Position numbers and translations under genes: made by a program | In this document: positions 34,950 to 47,442 of the stretch, piece by piece | How the letters are laid out: the number at the start of each line of letters is the position of its first letter | Numbering within the stretch: the stretch's first letter is position 1 | From: Silene conica | Lineage: Eukaryota; Streptophyta; Magnoliopsida; Caryophyllales; Caryophyllaceae | Direction of reading: 5' to 3' | Length of the DNA stretch: 64,000 nt | NCBI GenBank assembly: GCA_029255685.2 | Contig: CM055312.2 | Coordinates: forward strand, 54,408,202 to 54,472,201 | The notes under the pieces: model-generated | Database searches by the model: none | The model's input: the letters and a program-made list of their open reading frames with translations, nothing else | Told to the model about the DNA's origin: nothing

Positions 34950-37900
34950 AAAAAAGATGTTTTTATAATTAATAACTCTAAAGGACCCAAGTATGCTTGG
35001 GTACCTAAACCCTGTCTTTAAATTTATTTTGTGCAGATAATCACTAAGGACAATAACTTATGGTACCTCGACAGTGGATGCTCCCGACACATGACAGGCG
35101 ACGTTAACCTATTCACAACCTTGAAACCATTTGACGGAGGAAAGGTCACCTTCGGAGATAACAAACAGGGAAAGGTTATAGGTGTCGGTAAGATAGGTAT
35201 CTCATCATCTCATACTATTAGCGATATATATCTGGTAAGTGGCCTCAAACATAACTTAATTAGTATATCTCAGTTATGCGACAAAGGAAACAAAGTTGTC
35301 TTTCATGCAGATATTTGTCGTATAATTATGGAAGGTACAAGTAAGGTAATACTTGAAGGTCATAGGAAGAAAAATGTTTATATGATTGATTTAAACGTTG
35401 TGCCTACTGACTCTCTCTCGTGTATGAAAGTTACGTTAGATGATCCATGTCTCTGGCATAAGAGATTTGGTCATATTAGTTCTCCTATTCTTAGCAAATT
35501 GAAGAGATGGGACTTGGTCGAAGGTCTTCCCAAGATCAAATTTGATCAAGAAAAGATGTGCGACACATGTGCACGATGTAAACACGTCAGATCATCCTTC
35601 AAACCAAAAAGAATAATAAGTACTAACCAAGCTTTTGAACTGGTACATATGGATCTCTGTGGCCCTATGAAGGTAAGAAGCAGAGGCGGTTCCAGGTACG
35701 TTTTCGTTCTAATTGATGATTATTCTAGACTTGTTTGGCCAATCTTTCTTTATTCTAAAGACGAAACATTTGATGAATTTGTTAGTGTCATGAACTTGTC
35801 CAAAACAAATTAAAATCTAACCTAATAACAATTTGAACTGACCATGGAACTGAGTTTGACAACCATGCTTTTATTGAGTTCTGTAAAACCAACGGTGTTG
35901 GACATAACTTCTCTGCACCTAGAACCCCACAACAAAACAGAGTAGTAGAACGCATGAACAGAACTCTAGAAGACATGGCTAGAACAATGCTTCTTTGTAG
36001 TGGTCTACCTAGAAACTTTTGGGCTGAGGCTATTAGTACAACTTGCTATATTCATAATCGTGCTATGATTAGACCTATCCTTAAAAAGACACCCTATGAA
36101 CTTCGACGTGGTCATAAACCTAATATATCTCATTTAAGATGTTTTGGGAGTAAGTGCTTCGTTCATCACAATGGTAAAAATCGTTTGAGCAAATTTGACC
36201 CTAGAAGTGATGAGGCGATTTTCATAGGATATTCTGACCATAGTAAAGCCTATAACGTTTTTAATAAACGTACCTTGTGTATAGAAGAGAGTATACATGT
36301 TATCTTTGATGAGAATAATGCCTTCGATAAGCCTTTCCAGGACGAGGAGGAAAACCTAGACGAACCAGAATTCGTTTGTCAAGGGAAGATCCTCCAAAGA
36401 TAGAAAATGATGATGAAGGCGAAATTCAAGGAATCAACGATGAGCTTAACTTGGGAGAAAACGGTACGAGAACTGAAAACACAGTTGATGATACTGTTAA
36501 CCAGTCTCAAGCCAATGACTTGGAACCTAGGGTTGTAGCTAATGAAGCTACAACTTTGAATCAAAATCAATGGGAAGAGGTCATAGTTATACCTGACTCT
36601 CCTATAAACCCTGGTTGGGATTCAGGGGGAACAAGTCAAAATCCCGAGTCTAGTAGTAGCAATGAAAACAATCAATCAAGAAACTTGAAATATAAAGGCT
36701 CTCACCCTCTAGACAACATCATAGGAAGCCTTACAGAAGGAGTTCAAACTCGAAGAAGCTTAAATAACTTCTGCTTTTTCTACTCCTTCCTCTCCACAAT
36801 TGAACCTACCAACATAAAAGAGGCCCTTGCAGAACCTGACTGGATAGTCGCCATGCAATAAGAACTTCAACAGTTCGAAAGAAATAAAGTATGGCATCTC
36901 GTTCCTCGTCCAAAGGATAGATCAGTAATTGGAACGAGATGGGTATTCAGAAATAAACTGGATGACTCTGGAGTCATTGTGCGTAACAAAGCAAGACTAG
37001 TCGTTCAAGGATACAATCAGCAAGAAGGGATCGATTATGATGGAACCTTCGCTCCAGTCGCTCGCCTTGAGGCGATTCGCTTGCTCATAGCATTTACTGC
37101 ACATAAAGGAATGAAACTATTTCAGATGGACGTTAAGACAACATTTCTTAATGGCTATCTTCAGGAGGAAGTCTATATCGAACAACCTTCTGGATTTCCT
37201 GACAGCAAACTCAAGGATCATGTGTTCAGATTGGACAAAGCTCTTTACGGGCTGAAACAGGCCCCTCGAGCATGGTATGACAGATTATCAAAGTTTCTAT
37301 TGGAAAGCGGATTCAAGAGAGGATCAGTGGACAAAACATTATTTCTGAAGAGTGAAAATTCCGATCTATTAGTAGTCCAGATCTACGTTGATGATATTAT
37401 ATTTGGCTCAACCAACAAAAAATTATGCCAATATTTCTCAGAGTTGATGACATCCGAGTTCGAGATGAGTATGATGGGAGAATTAAAATTCTTCCTTGGA
37501 CTTCAAATCCAACAAACGAATGAGGGTATCAAAGTACATCAACAAAAATACGTCAAGGAATTAATAAAGAAATTCGGAATGGAATCCTCTCATCCCATGC
37601 CTACTCCAATGGTAACAGATAAAAAGCTCACCAAAGACGAAGACGGTAAGTAAGTAGATGAAACCACTTATAGAGGTATGATCGGGTCACTTCTTTATCT
37701 TACTGCAAGTCGTCCAGATATAATGTTTAGTGTCTGCGTCTATGCTCGGTTTCAATCTGCACCAAAAGAATCGCATATGATTGCGGTTAAGAGAATTCTA
37801 CGATATCTAATTGGAACATCAACATTATACTTATGTTATCCCCTAGATTGTAATTTTAACCTACTAGGATATTCAGATGCGGATTATGCAGGTTGTTCTT

Positions 37901-38313
37901 TAGACAGGAAAAGTACTTCTGGACTTGCGACCTTCGTTGGACCATGTATTATATCATGGGCATCCAAGAAACAAAATTCTGTCGCCTTGTCAACCGCAGA
38001 AGCAGAATATATTGCAGCCGCACTGGTATGTTCCCAACTCCTATGGTTAAAACAACAACTGCTTGATTATGGTATTGACGTGGGATGTGTACCTATCTTA
38101 TGTGATAATACGAGTGCTATAATAATATCTAAGAACCCGGCTCAGCACTCGAGAACAAAACACATAGAAATTAGACATCACTTCTTACGCGACCATGTAG
38201 AAAAGAAAAACATTAATTGGAATTTTTTAGTACGGAAAAACAATGGGCGAATATTTTTACCAAACCATTGGCTAGGGAACGATTTGAGACTTTGTGATTG
38301 GAAATTGGTTTAA
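34950..38313 (+). pseudogene. S1 copia pol, broken
   Basis: Domains in copia order: protease with DSGCSRHMTGD near 35070; integrase zinc module (HKRFGH ... CDTCARC) near 35455-35580 and core beginning VHMDLCGPM near 35645; reverse transcriptase near 36900-37650 with [10 protein letters not shown] at about 37385; RNase H with SDADYAGC near 37875. The region is a fossil broken at about four places. Confidence 0.88.
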
Positions 38314-38916
38314 TCGGTGGCACCTAATTGATCTTAATAGCTAAAAATAACCCAATGTCCGACTATGTAAAGACAGAATTATATGACTGTGTCCGTATAC
38401 TCCGCTGCATGCCTTTGTATGTTATTTTTATTAAATGCTCGAATCTAGATTATAATATGCTATAACTTATACGAACGAACACAACCAATTTCTCGATCAA
38501 AACCATAATATTCAAATATTAACAAATCCTTGCCTAAATATTATTATATTAAAATATTATATCTATACTACAATTATGTACCTCAAGTACGTAACTTATT
38601 ATAACCGTATTTCAATTAATTACGTACCAAAATTTACGTAACAAACTAAATCGTAACAACTTTTACGTTTTTACCTAAAACTAATTATTACTACCTACCT
38701 ACCCCACGTGGACCCTCCCTTTACTACTCTAACACTCAACTCACCCTTCCCATAACCATCCTCTCATACTTACACTAACCTCACAATCCATCTCCCTCTG
38801 TCAAATCTCATTTACCCCAAAACCATTACCCAAATTTAATTACATTCAAAGAAACTCCAAAAACTCTCCATTAAAATACCAACAAAACCTTTAACAAATA
38901 AACCCTCATACACAAT
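38314..38916 (+). other. spacer between pol and env-like region of S1
   Basis: AT-rich, with CT/CA-rich runs toward its end that resemble an untranslated leader. No frame seen. Confidence 0.5.
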
Positions 38917-40413
38917 ATGCCGCCATTGTCCGCTCGTCGCTCTACCCGTCACAAACACCACACTCCGACACCAACACCATCTCCACCACCGTCCCTAGAA
39001 CCGATCTCCGTTACCATTCAAAAATCAGAAGGTAGCAAGAGACGTAAGGTAGGCAAGGGAAAAACAATTATGGAAGATGAGGCTTTCGAAGATGGTTTCT
39101 CACCTCTTCCTCTGTTTCGAGACATCTCCGGTGAAGCTACCAAGGCGGGTTTAGAAAAAGTTTGAATGACTAAGTAAGAAGGTATGTTAATCGAACGTCT
39201 TTTACCATATTCCATACATGCACGCCGATTTTATCCGACTTCTTGGGTTGATGGGTCTCCATCGTTACAATTTTTTAAGGACTTCTCGATTTTTCAAGAT
39301 TGGTTATATATTAATAATTTTTCGGGTCTCATATTTCCTATTCAAGTCGTGCAATTTTTTGCCTCTGTAAAATCGGTGGAGAATGGGTTGAGGGCCGTGG
39401 TTAATGGTCGGGATGTCGACATTACGGTTGATGATGTGTGTCGTGTGTTTAAGTTGGAAAACGATGGGTTAGTTCTTGATCCGAGAAAGGAATGGTCTAA
39501 TGTGTCGAAAGATGAAAAAATGGAGATTAAGAAATACTTCGATGAACATGCGACGGAAGTTAGTCCACTTTTAACAAACTCTTTTAGTCCCAAACTCAAG
39601 TTTTTTGTAAACTTTCTTTGGAACTCCGTCTTGCCTCGACGTGGAGGTCGAGATAAGATGAGTTGTTGTGAGGCTATTATACTTTACAATAGGCTAGTCG
39701 GGGTTAAGGTAAATTTGGCGCCTTTATTTTGCGCAAATATCGTTCATGTGTCCAAAACTTTGGTAAAGGAGCGTTTTTGTACTACCTTGGATATACCCTA
39801 TGGGATGTGGGTCTCGGAATTACTATTCCATGCCAAAGTTGTTGACGTGAGTAGCTACGGAGTGGTACCCCGAGACCGCATGAATGACAAATTAATGAAG
39901 TTAATGGGAATTCTTGGTAAAGATGGTGATTTACAATTTGGCCGAGAGAATGGTGAGGAGGCTAAGATGAATGGAAACTTGGATGGTTTAGAGGGTAAGG
40001 TGGATAAGATATTTTCTTTGATTTCCGGGTTGAAGGGTCCTAAGGCCGAGCATGGGAGCAAAACGGAAGTGAATGATGAGTTGCGTGAGTGGATGCGAAA
40101 GGTTGAAGGGCATCTCACTCAAATATGCCGTGATCTTGAGGAGGTTAAGGAGGAAGTAATCGTGGTTAGTGACCGTCACCAATTCCTCACGACCCAAGGT
40201 GGGGCTCTTGTTCGTGATAATCGAATATTACGTGAGGATGGTGGTCAATGCTTAGCCGCGGTCAAGGCCTTGTCCCTCAAAGTGCTAAATTTCGAACGTT
40301 CGGTGGAGGCTCAAGCAAGGAACATTGGAAGTTGCTTGGATCGTTTGTCGACTTTGGAATATCGTACTAGGCCGGAGTTCGTGAATCCTCATATTATTCA
40401 TCACCCAGAATAA
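38917..40413 (+). pseudogene. S1 env-like (third ORF) region
   Basis: Downstream of RNase H, where envelope-like Sireviruses carry an extra gene. It begins MPPLSARRSTRHKHH, a basic Pro-rich start. The main frame (39184-40413, 409 residues) has FYPTSWVDGSPSLQFFKDF near its start and a heptad-rich C-terminal part. No convincing signal peptide or strong membrane segment is visible, so a true envelope function is not supported. Probably one break in the region. Confidence 0.6.
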
Positions 40414-41150
40414 GTATTCGTCGTGTGTGCCGTGTTTTTTAGTTGGTTGCAGGGATAGTCTTTTGGCAAGGATGCGGATTTGGTTTTGGGCTCTCTTGGT
40501 GGCTGTTGAAAATTTTCCCACTTCCCTTCCCATTCCTTTATTTCCTTTTCTAAAAACTTTGGCCCTCTTTTGCTTAAACCGTGTTACTTGGCCCAATTTT
40601 CTTTATCCTCTCATTCGGCCCATTAGGCTTATATGTTCTATTTCGGATTGTTAATACTTTCGGTTTTATTCTTCCCTATGCTTAAAACAATTCGGCCCAT
40701 TAGGCTATGACACTTAATCATTCGGCCCTTTGGCAATCGAATAACTACGTAAATATTCGGCCCATAGGCTTTAATACTTGGTTGTGTGTTATTTTCCCGT
40801 TCGTATCTCGTATATGTTTGATCTTAATCGTGTTTTTGTGTTTAGTTTAGAATCGAATGCTTAGGTTTTGTTTCGTATTATTTATATCATTCTAGTCGTT
40901 TTATGTCTTTGTTTCAGTCTTTTCAATGATGTCAAGAGGGGAAAAAGAATGCGATCTAGATTACGAATTGGCCTAAGATCGCTCCTTGTCGTAACGTATT
41001 GTCTCTCATGGTTCTTTAAGTATTTGGTTTAATCTAAAAATAGAAACCCTAGTTGATCCACATTATGAATAACCAATATTATGTTGAGCGGGAACGTTAC
41101 ACTTAGACACGATTCTAGATAAGACTTGGCATCATTAAAAAGGGGGAATT
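40414..41150 (+). other. 3' untranslated region of S1 with short repeats
   Basis: Noncoding up to the purine tract. The phrase ATTCGGCCCATTAGGCT or close variants occurs at 40613, 40690, 40720 and 40756. Confidence 0.6.
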
Positions 41151-41809
41151 TGTTGAGTAATATATTTTATATATTTAATATATTGTTTTATGTTTTAATA
41201 ATGACAAGTCTAGATAATTATATTTTATCTACATATGCGTGTAATCGTGCGATTAAGTGTACAGTTAATTATAAAGCGAAGATCTTATTTTAGCAAGGTA
41301 TAGATTCAATCGTGGATTGAAGAAAGATCAAGCTCGTATCAAGTCTTTTTGAAGATTTACAAGAATAAAGTCTAAATGCGGAATCAAATAGCTCATAGTT
41401 ATAAGTCGTATCTATAACTCTATGAAGAAATGAGAAATGCGTGAAATAAATAAAGAGTGGAAATATATGTGTATAGTTGTTATATTGTCATATATTAATT
41501 AAATTAGTAATCTTAAAACGGTTTTTAGAATAAAAATATTCTTTGGTTAAAAAGGATTAAAATAATTATCTTCTGAGTTAATTATTTATCCTAAATATAC
41601 TAAGAATTTTATTCTAACCGTTATCGTCAAAATCCACTCTTAGGGAAACGTGCCTCGAGAAACATGCCTCGGGAAACGTGCCTCGGGAAACGTGCACAAT
41701 GTTTTACTCGGTTAATGACACGTTTTTCTATTGTCTTTTGGTTTGATTAAATAAATATTATGTGTATTTAATTTCCTTAAGTCAAACTAGGATTTGGTTA
41801 AAGATATAA

Positions 41810-44800
41810 CTAGTGTAAAACCCGTGAAAATTCACGGGATTGTGTACTTAATTTTTAAATTTTAGAAGACGATAAATTATAGTTATTATAAAACCACAAA
41901 TATTATAATTTTTATATAAGATTTGTATATATATTTATAAAATATATAATAACATTTGACTTTTTTTATAATAGGAAATTAGGTAAAATATGGCAATGTT
42001 AATAAGCGAAATAATTGTAAGAACGGGATAAAACATTCTAATTTGAGAACATTATGATATGTAAATTTATAAAAACTCAAAACTAAGAGTATTATTTTCT
42101 ATAAAATACATAAAATAGAAACTATGTAAAAAACCGATTGTACCAAACGTTTTCGTAAATAAGGTTGAATTTTAAAGAGGAAAAAACACTTCAGACCACC
42201 GACAACTTAGATGACAAAAGGCCAAGATCAGAATTCCATCCCCATTGTCAACATAACCTAATCAAATTAGGTTCTCTCATCAATTTTTCCCTCAGAACTC
42301 CGTCCCACTCAGAACTCCATCCCCCTTATCATCTCCGATCTTCGAAATCCGCGTTTCTGTCCTTTCTTCGCTGTATGTCTTCGTTTTTCTCTATCCTTTA
42401 ATCAAGGTCAGTTTTTTTCTTATTTACAAATTTCTCGATGTTTGTTTTTTTTTTTTAAATTTCTTGATTAAAAGAGTAATTATTTTGTTGACCCAAATAA
42501 GTTGTAGCCTTGTACGTACCGATTTACAATTTTTTCAGATCAAAAGCAAAAAAGATCTTTCTAATATTGATTTTTTTATTGTAAATAATTTAAATTAAAT
42601 CTCAAATACAATAATCCATCGTTATTTTGTATTGCATGTGATTGAAAACGATGTATCATTTGATGTACTTAATCGACGAAGCTGTTTGACGATTTTAGAG
42701 GTGGTAAAATCCTGGATCTATTTATATTAAGGTTTGTTTATTTATCATTGTTCTCAAAAGTTTTAATTTACTAATTATTTGATTGAAAGAGTAACGATTT
42801 TATTTACCCAAATAGGTTGTATTTGCGGATCTACAATTTTTTAGATCAAAAGGTAAAAAAAATCTTCCTAAAATTGATTTTTTATTGTAAATAATTTAAA
42901 TTAAATGTCAAATATCATACTGTTATTTTTTATTGCATGTTGTTGAGAAGAAGCATCTTTGATGTACTCAATCAAGGAAGTTGTTTCTCGATTCCAGAGA
43001 TGGTGAAATCAAGGATATATTCATATTAAGGTTTGTTTATTTACAATTGTTACATGGTTAATCTTCATTTAATAAATTTTTTAAGTGTCCTCTTACCACT
43101 CACACCAGTCGGCAGTCACCCTCTTCGCAGATCACCATCAGGCAATGTATCTTCTTCAACGGCAGGCAGCCATGGCCGCCATTGCCACCACCATCATTGC
43201 ATTCACCTTCGTTCTCATTTTTTCACCTTCTTTCGCTTCTGAAACTGGATCATAATGTTAATTTCATTACTTCACTCTTTCTTTTCCTTTTTTTACTGCA
43301 CTTGTGCTTATATTTTTGTACAGGTTCTTACACCAGATCCATTAATTTTTGTTTTTTATTTTAGTTTTTGTCTATTTGGGTCTATGTGTTAGATCTCTGA
43401 TTACTTTTGTTTCCCATCTGGATTTTTAGGCATTTCTGGTTTTGCTCATTATATAGGTATAATTCTAATCACTGTATGGAATAACAAAGTTCTGCTCATT
43501 ATATAATCTTGTCGACAGAATATTTTCATTATATAGGTATAATTCTAATCACTTTATGGAATAACAAAGTTCTGCTCATTATATAGGTATATTAATTATT
43601 CTTATGGACCTTGTCAATTGAGTAACTTTCCGGTTCCTCGTAAGAAGGGTTTATAGGCGCTTCTTATGGACCTTGTCAATTATTCTATAAATGATTCTAT
43701 TTTCCTAATCTGTAGGATTAATTTAAGAGAAGTTGTGATCTATTTTGGTGTATATAAGTTACTCAATTATTCCGTTTCCCTAATTTGTAGGATTAATTAT
43801 TCTATTTTCCTAATTTTTAGGATTAATTATTCTACTTTCCTAATTTGTAATTAGACGCTTGGTATGGAATAAGAAATATACATAGTTAATCAATAAATAT
43901 TTTGTAAACCAAATAATCTTCCATTACCAAAAATTAATAAATAGTTAGTACAACAATATTATATCGCAAGAGATTTATTTGACATAATTGAGCATCAAGG
44001 AGTAGAAGTTCAATAGCTTCATTCTTTGTCTTATCTTTGAATTCAGGTCTTGTCCATTTGTGTACAACCCTCACATTCATTTCAGTAAGCCTAATCCCGA
44101 CATTGAGTTGCCTAATGGTGAGGACTGATGAAATGGCCATAGAAGAAGATGAGATAAATTGATATACTGAAATAGGTAAGTTGCGTTTGTTTGTAATTTT
44201 AGGAGTTTGATAATTGAAGATAAATGAAATGTGAAATTCTTATAATGACAGGTACAAATTTATAATAACCATATTAAGAGAGTAGTTGGGATGTCGGTAT
44301 TTTCGAAATTTGTACTTAGTTGGTATTATTGTAACTGTTGGTATTTTCGAAAAATGTGTATTTGCAGGAGTGACTCTTGGTACTATACTTGGGGAATCAG
44401 TATATTTTGTATTTTGTAATTCTTATAATGATGAGTTTTATGGAAAATTGAAAATTGTACCTTTTTTATTGAATATAGGGTAATGTAAAGCAATAATTGT
44501 ACACAATTAATGAGACGTTTTTCTTCATGGAAAATTGTTAAATTGGAAAATTGTAGTTTATTTAATATGATTTGGAATGGTATTTATGGAAAATTGTAGT
44601 TTATTTAATATGATTTGGAATGGGATTATGGAAAATTGTAGTTTATTTAATGTTTTTACTGCAATGTAAGCCGTGTTGACATGGCAATTTTGGTTTTATT
44701 TGATTGGCCGAAAAACAATTATGGTTTTATTTGATTGGCTGAAAAAAACTGAAATGGAGAGGTTAAATGAGAGGCCTTGTAGAACAATTTTCTGAACTAT

Positions 44801-44841
44801 GGTTGCGCCACGTCAGCTACATTACAAGATTCTTTTAATGA
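41810..44841 (-). mobile_element. Helitron, reversed, non-autonomous
   Basis: Read on the minus strand it starts TCATTAAAAGAATCTTG at 44841 and ends with the hairpin CCCGTGAATTTTCACGGG, a short TTTTACA spacer and CTAG at 41810, inserted between A and T as Helitrons are. No Rep or helicase motif is seen. It holds one RPA-like exon near its 5' end, a roughly 300-bp tandem duplication (about 42461-43055), and short repeats (CTCATTATATAGGTAT near 43447-43590 and ATTCTATTTTCCTAAT near 43695-43850). The adjoining LTR differs slightly from the other S1 LTR at the insertion point, so the exact boundary could shift by a few bases. Confidence 0.85.
43934..44140 (-). pseudogene. RPA70/DUF223-like N-terminal exon inside the Helitron
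   Basis: Minus-strand frame MAISSVLTIRQLNVGIRL... followed by VRVVHKWTRPEF and ELLLLDAQ. This matches the remembered start of plant RPA1/DUF223 OB-fold proteins, of which plant Helitrons often carry copies. It is in the Helitron sense orientation, about 700 bp from the Helitron 5' end. Only this exon is recognised; the last 17 residues read past what looks like an exon end, so it is a fragment. Confidence 0.55.
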
Positions 44842-45664
44842 TATAATGATTTATGATATCTTGACAAGTATTAGGAATTGATTCAAAATAGGATGTTATA
44901 TTTTATGGTATAAGTTGTTTCCTAAATCGGTTAGGATTTTGAAATTCAATCTTATGTCCTAATTTATTAATATCTTATATAAAGTCTTTCCTAGTTCAAA
45001 TAAGAATAGTTTTAGAATATTACCTAGAAATAAGAATTCTAGATAAAGTAATATTTCTAAACTATCTAGGACTTAACCTAGATCTAATTTACTATATATA
45101 AGACATCATATTACACGTTGAAAGCTAACAAAAGGATACACGCCTCACGCTTTCCAAGAAGAACGTACATAACCTCACGTACGTCTCGATATTCGTGCCA
45201 ATCATTGTCAGATTTCGTAATAAAGACTACAAGCATTGAAGATTACTCTCATACGTTCAATATCGTTGAACACAAGAGTTCATTGAAGATTTATCTTATA
45301 TAATTAAGATAGTTCGAGTATTTAGTGGTACTCATTGTAGTCAAGTATTTCACGGTACTTGACATAGCTAGGTATTTAACGGTATCTAGTTTGAGTTACA
45401 AGTAATATCAAAGTTGTACGAGTAGGGTTGATAAAATTCTAATCCGGAGAAGGTACTAATTTTATTAATCGAGAATAGTGGACGTAGGTTTCAATTTGTG
45501 AAACCGAACCACTTCAAAATATCGTGTCTCCTCGTACTTTATTGTTTCTACTCGTTACTTGCTACTATCACACCTCATCAGCATACATCGAAGAAGAATC
45601 GAAAAAGTTGGATTACTCAATTCAACCCCCCCTCTTGAGTATATCTAGATCAATAGACTCTTCA

Positions 45665-47442
45665 TTAAAGAAGAGTCCTACACGGGGTTCTTAAGAAGAA
45701 CCCTAAATGGATGGATAGAAGAAACTACGAGAGGACACAAAAGAAACTACGCGAGGACACAAAAGAAAATGTTCTTAATGTCATTAGTTCTTAGAGAGGA
45801 TGGAAGGAATCACGTGTATAAGAGAAAGGAAAACGTTTCCTTGATAATAATTTTTCTTAAGTTATAAGATAATAGAGGAGAAATCATCTCTGTTCCCTCG
45901 ATGGTAGTGTCTTGAAATCAAAAGGGATTATAGGGGAGATATCATGTCCTGCTACGTTTCGAAGAAACGAGGACGAGAAATGAAAAGGTCATTTAAGAAA
46001 AGATGTTGATTGAGTGGAAGTCGATCACTATAGAGATAGTGATACCTGTTTTAGTGGGAGCGATATTCATTAGAGAATTGAACCTACCATTTAGAGAGAA
46101 TGGTGATTCATTAAAGTGTAAAGAATAAGAGGTTTTCAATTCTAGATGAATAAAAAATGTTGAACATCACAGGATGATAGAGCTTCACGGGAGAATTTAT
46201 TATATTGATAATGAAATGTCACCCATTGGAAATCAAGGTTTGGATAAATTATTCATATCGATGAATATAGAATCACGTGGTGATTCATACAACCTAAAAA
46301 GATTTTGATTAATACGCCAAGATATTTGAAACTGATGAGTTCTCGAGGAGAACTAGCAATCAAAACATGATAACTACAAAATAAATTTTAGTACAAAATG
46401 TGACTAGGTACTTTAAGAGCGATAAGTTGATCCCTCTGATATACCAATACGTCACGAGTTATAAGATAACAGTGGGAGCTTCTTTCAGGGAAAGAAACTC
46501 AAGATCTAGAATAAGTTCTAGACATGTACTCAAATAGGATCATGTTAGACGAGATAATATGAGTCGGAAGGAAACTGAAATTTGTAGATTATGGAAGAAT
46601 ATGAATAAAAGGTTTATTCACAAATTCAAACCACTAATACAAAATTGATGAATGTGCATCAAATACTGTAAAGTATGGAGTAGTAATATTGTATTGACTG
46701 TCCATACATAACAATATCGTTTGAGTTATTATTAACTCACAACTGAAAGATACTTTGTCAAATCCAAATGGGTTGTAAGAGACAACTTTGAACCCCATAA
46801 AGTGAACTGGATTGACTGAGTATATCCCCTAGCCTCTTGTATGAGGTGACGTCTCGAAGCGACTAGAATCTGAGGCGATTGATGGCAAGTTCAAATGCCA
46901 CAGAGTCATATGGGATGACTAGTCGATCACATAGGTAGACTGTGGGAGACACTCTGTGGGGCAAAGTGACCGCTAATAGAGTTCTGGAAATTTTATAATA
47001 GCCCGATCGTGGAAAGAGCTGCTATAGTATTCTTATGAGTCAATTCTTAGACAAAAGACTACTCGCCCAAGATGGCACAATTTTTGCATAACTTCGATTC
47101 ATTCTCTACGACTTTTCGTAACTAGAGTTAAAGGGGATTGTTTTGGGTTATGTTAGGCTGTGGCTAGTTGAAGGGAGTAGTGCGGTAGGAATTGTCCACC
47201 CCTTTATCAGGGTTGTTCAAATCTCAAGGCCACTCGAGGAGAAGTTAACTGAAAATGCGTGGCCACGCTCGGAAGGTATCTATGGTAGATAATTCCGGTC
47301 AAGCAGTTAATCTCCAGATTGAGGAAACCACTCAGATATGATCAAATGCAAGTACGACCCGAGAGACACCTTGCATTGAGTGGAAGATTGTAATAGGACA
47401 AGAGAATTGGTGACGCACACTTGTCGAGGACAAGTTGGAGAT
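45665..47442 (+). other. 3' noncoding region of B
   Basis: Continuation of B after S1, ending in purine tract GACAAGTTGGAGAT. No open frame. Closely parallels 22130-23809 of C. Confidence 0.75.

Larger units (their letters stand above)
29653..45664 (+). mobile_element. S1: Sirevirus (Ty1/copia, SIRE/Maximus type) with env-like region
   Basis: 16-kb element with LTRs 29653-32630 and 41151-45664 (about 1.45 kb each once insertions are removed). Flanks TTAGA (29648-29652) and TTAAA (45665-45669) are a duplication with one difference. Primer site TGGTATCAAAGCC at 32633; purine tract AAAAAGGGGGAATTT before 41151. Order: long gag with two knuckles, protease, integrase, reverse transcriptase, RNase H, then an extra downstream region, the hallmark of envelope-like Sireviruses. 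LTRs differ by about 2-3%. pol is broken at about four places; gag looks whole. Three elements are inserted in its LTRs. Confidence 0.92.
41151..45664 (+). repeat. 3' LTR of S1, interrupted by a Helitron
   Basis: Copy of the 5' LTR without its MITE and solo LTR. The Helitron 41810-44841 splits it; the triple hairpin is at 45316-45389. Ends ATAGACTCTTCA. Confidence 0.9.
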
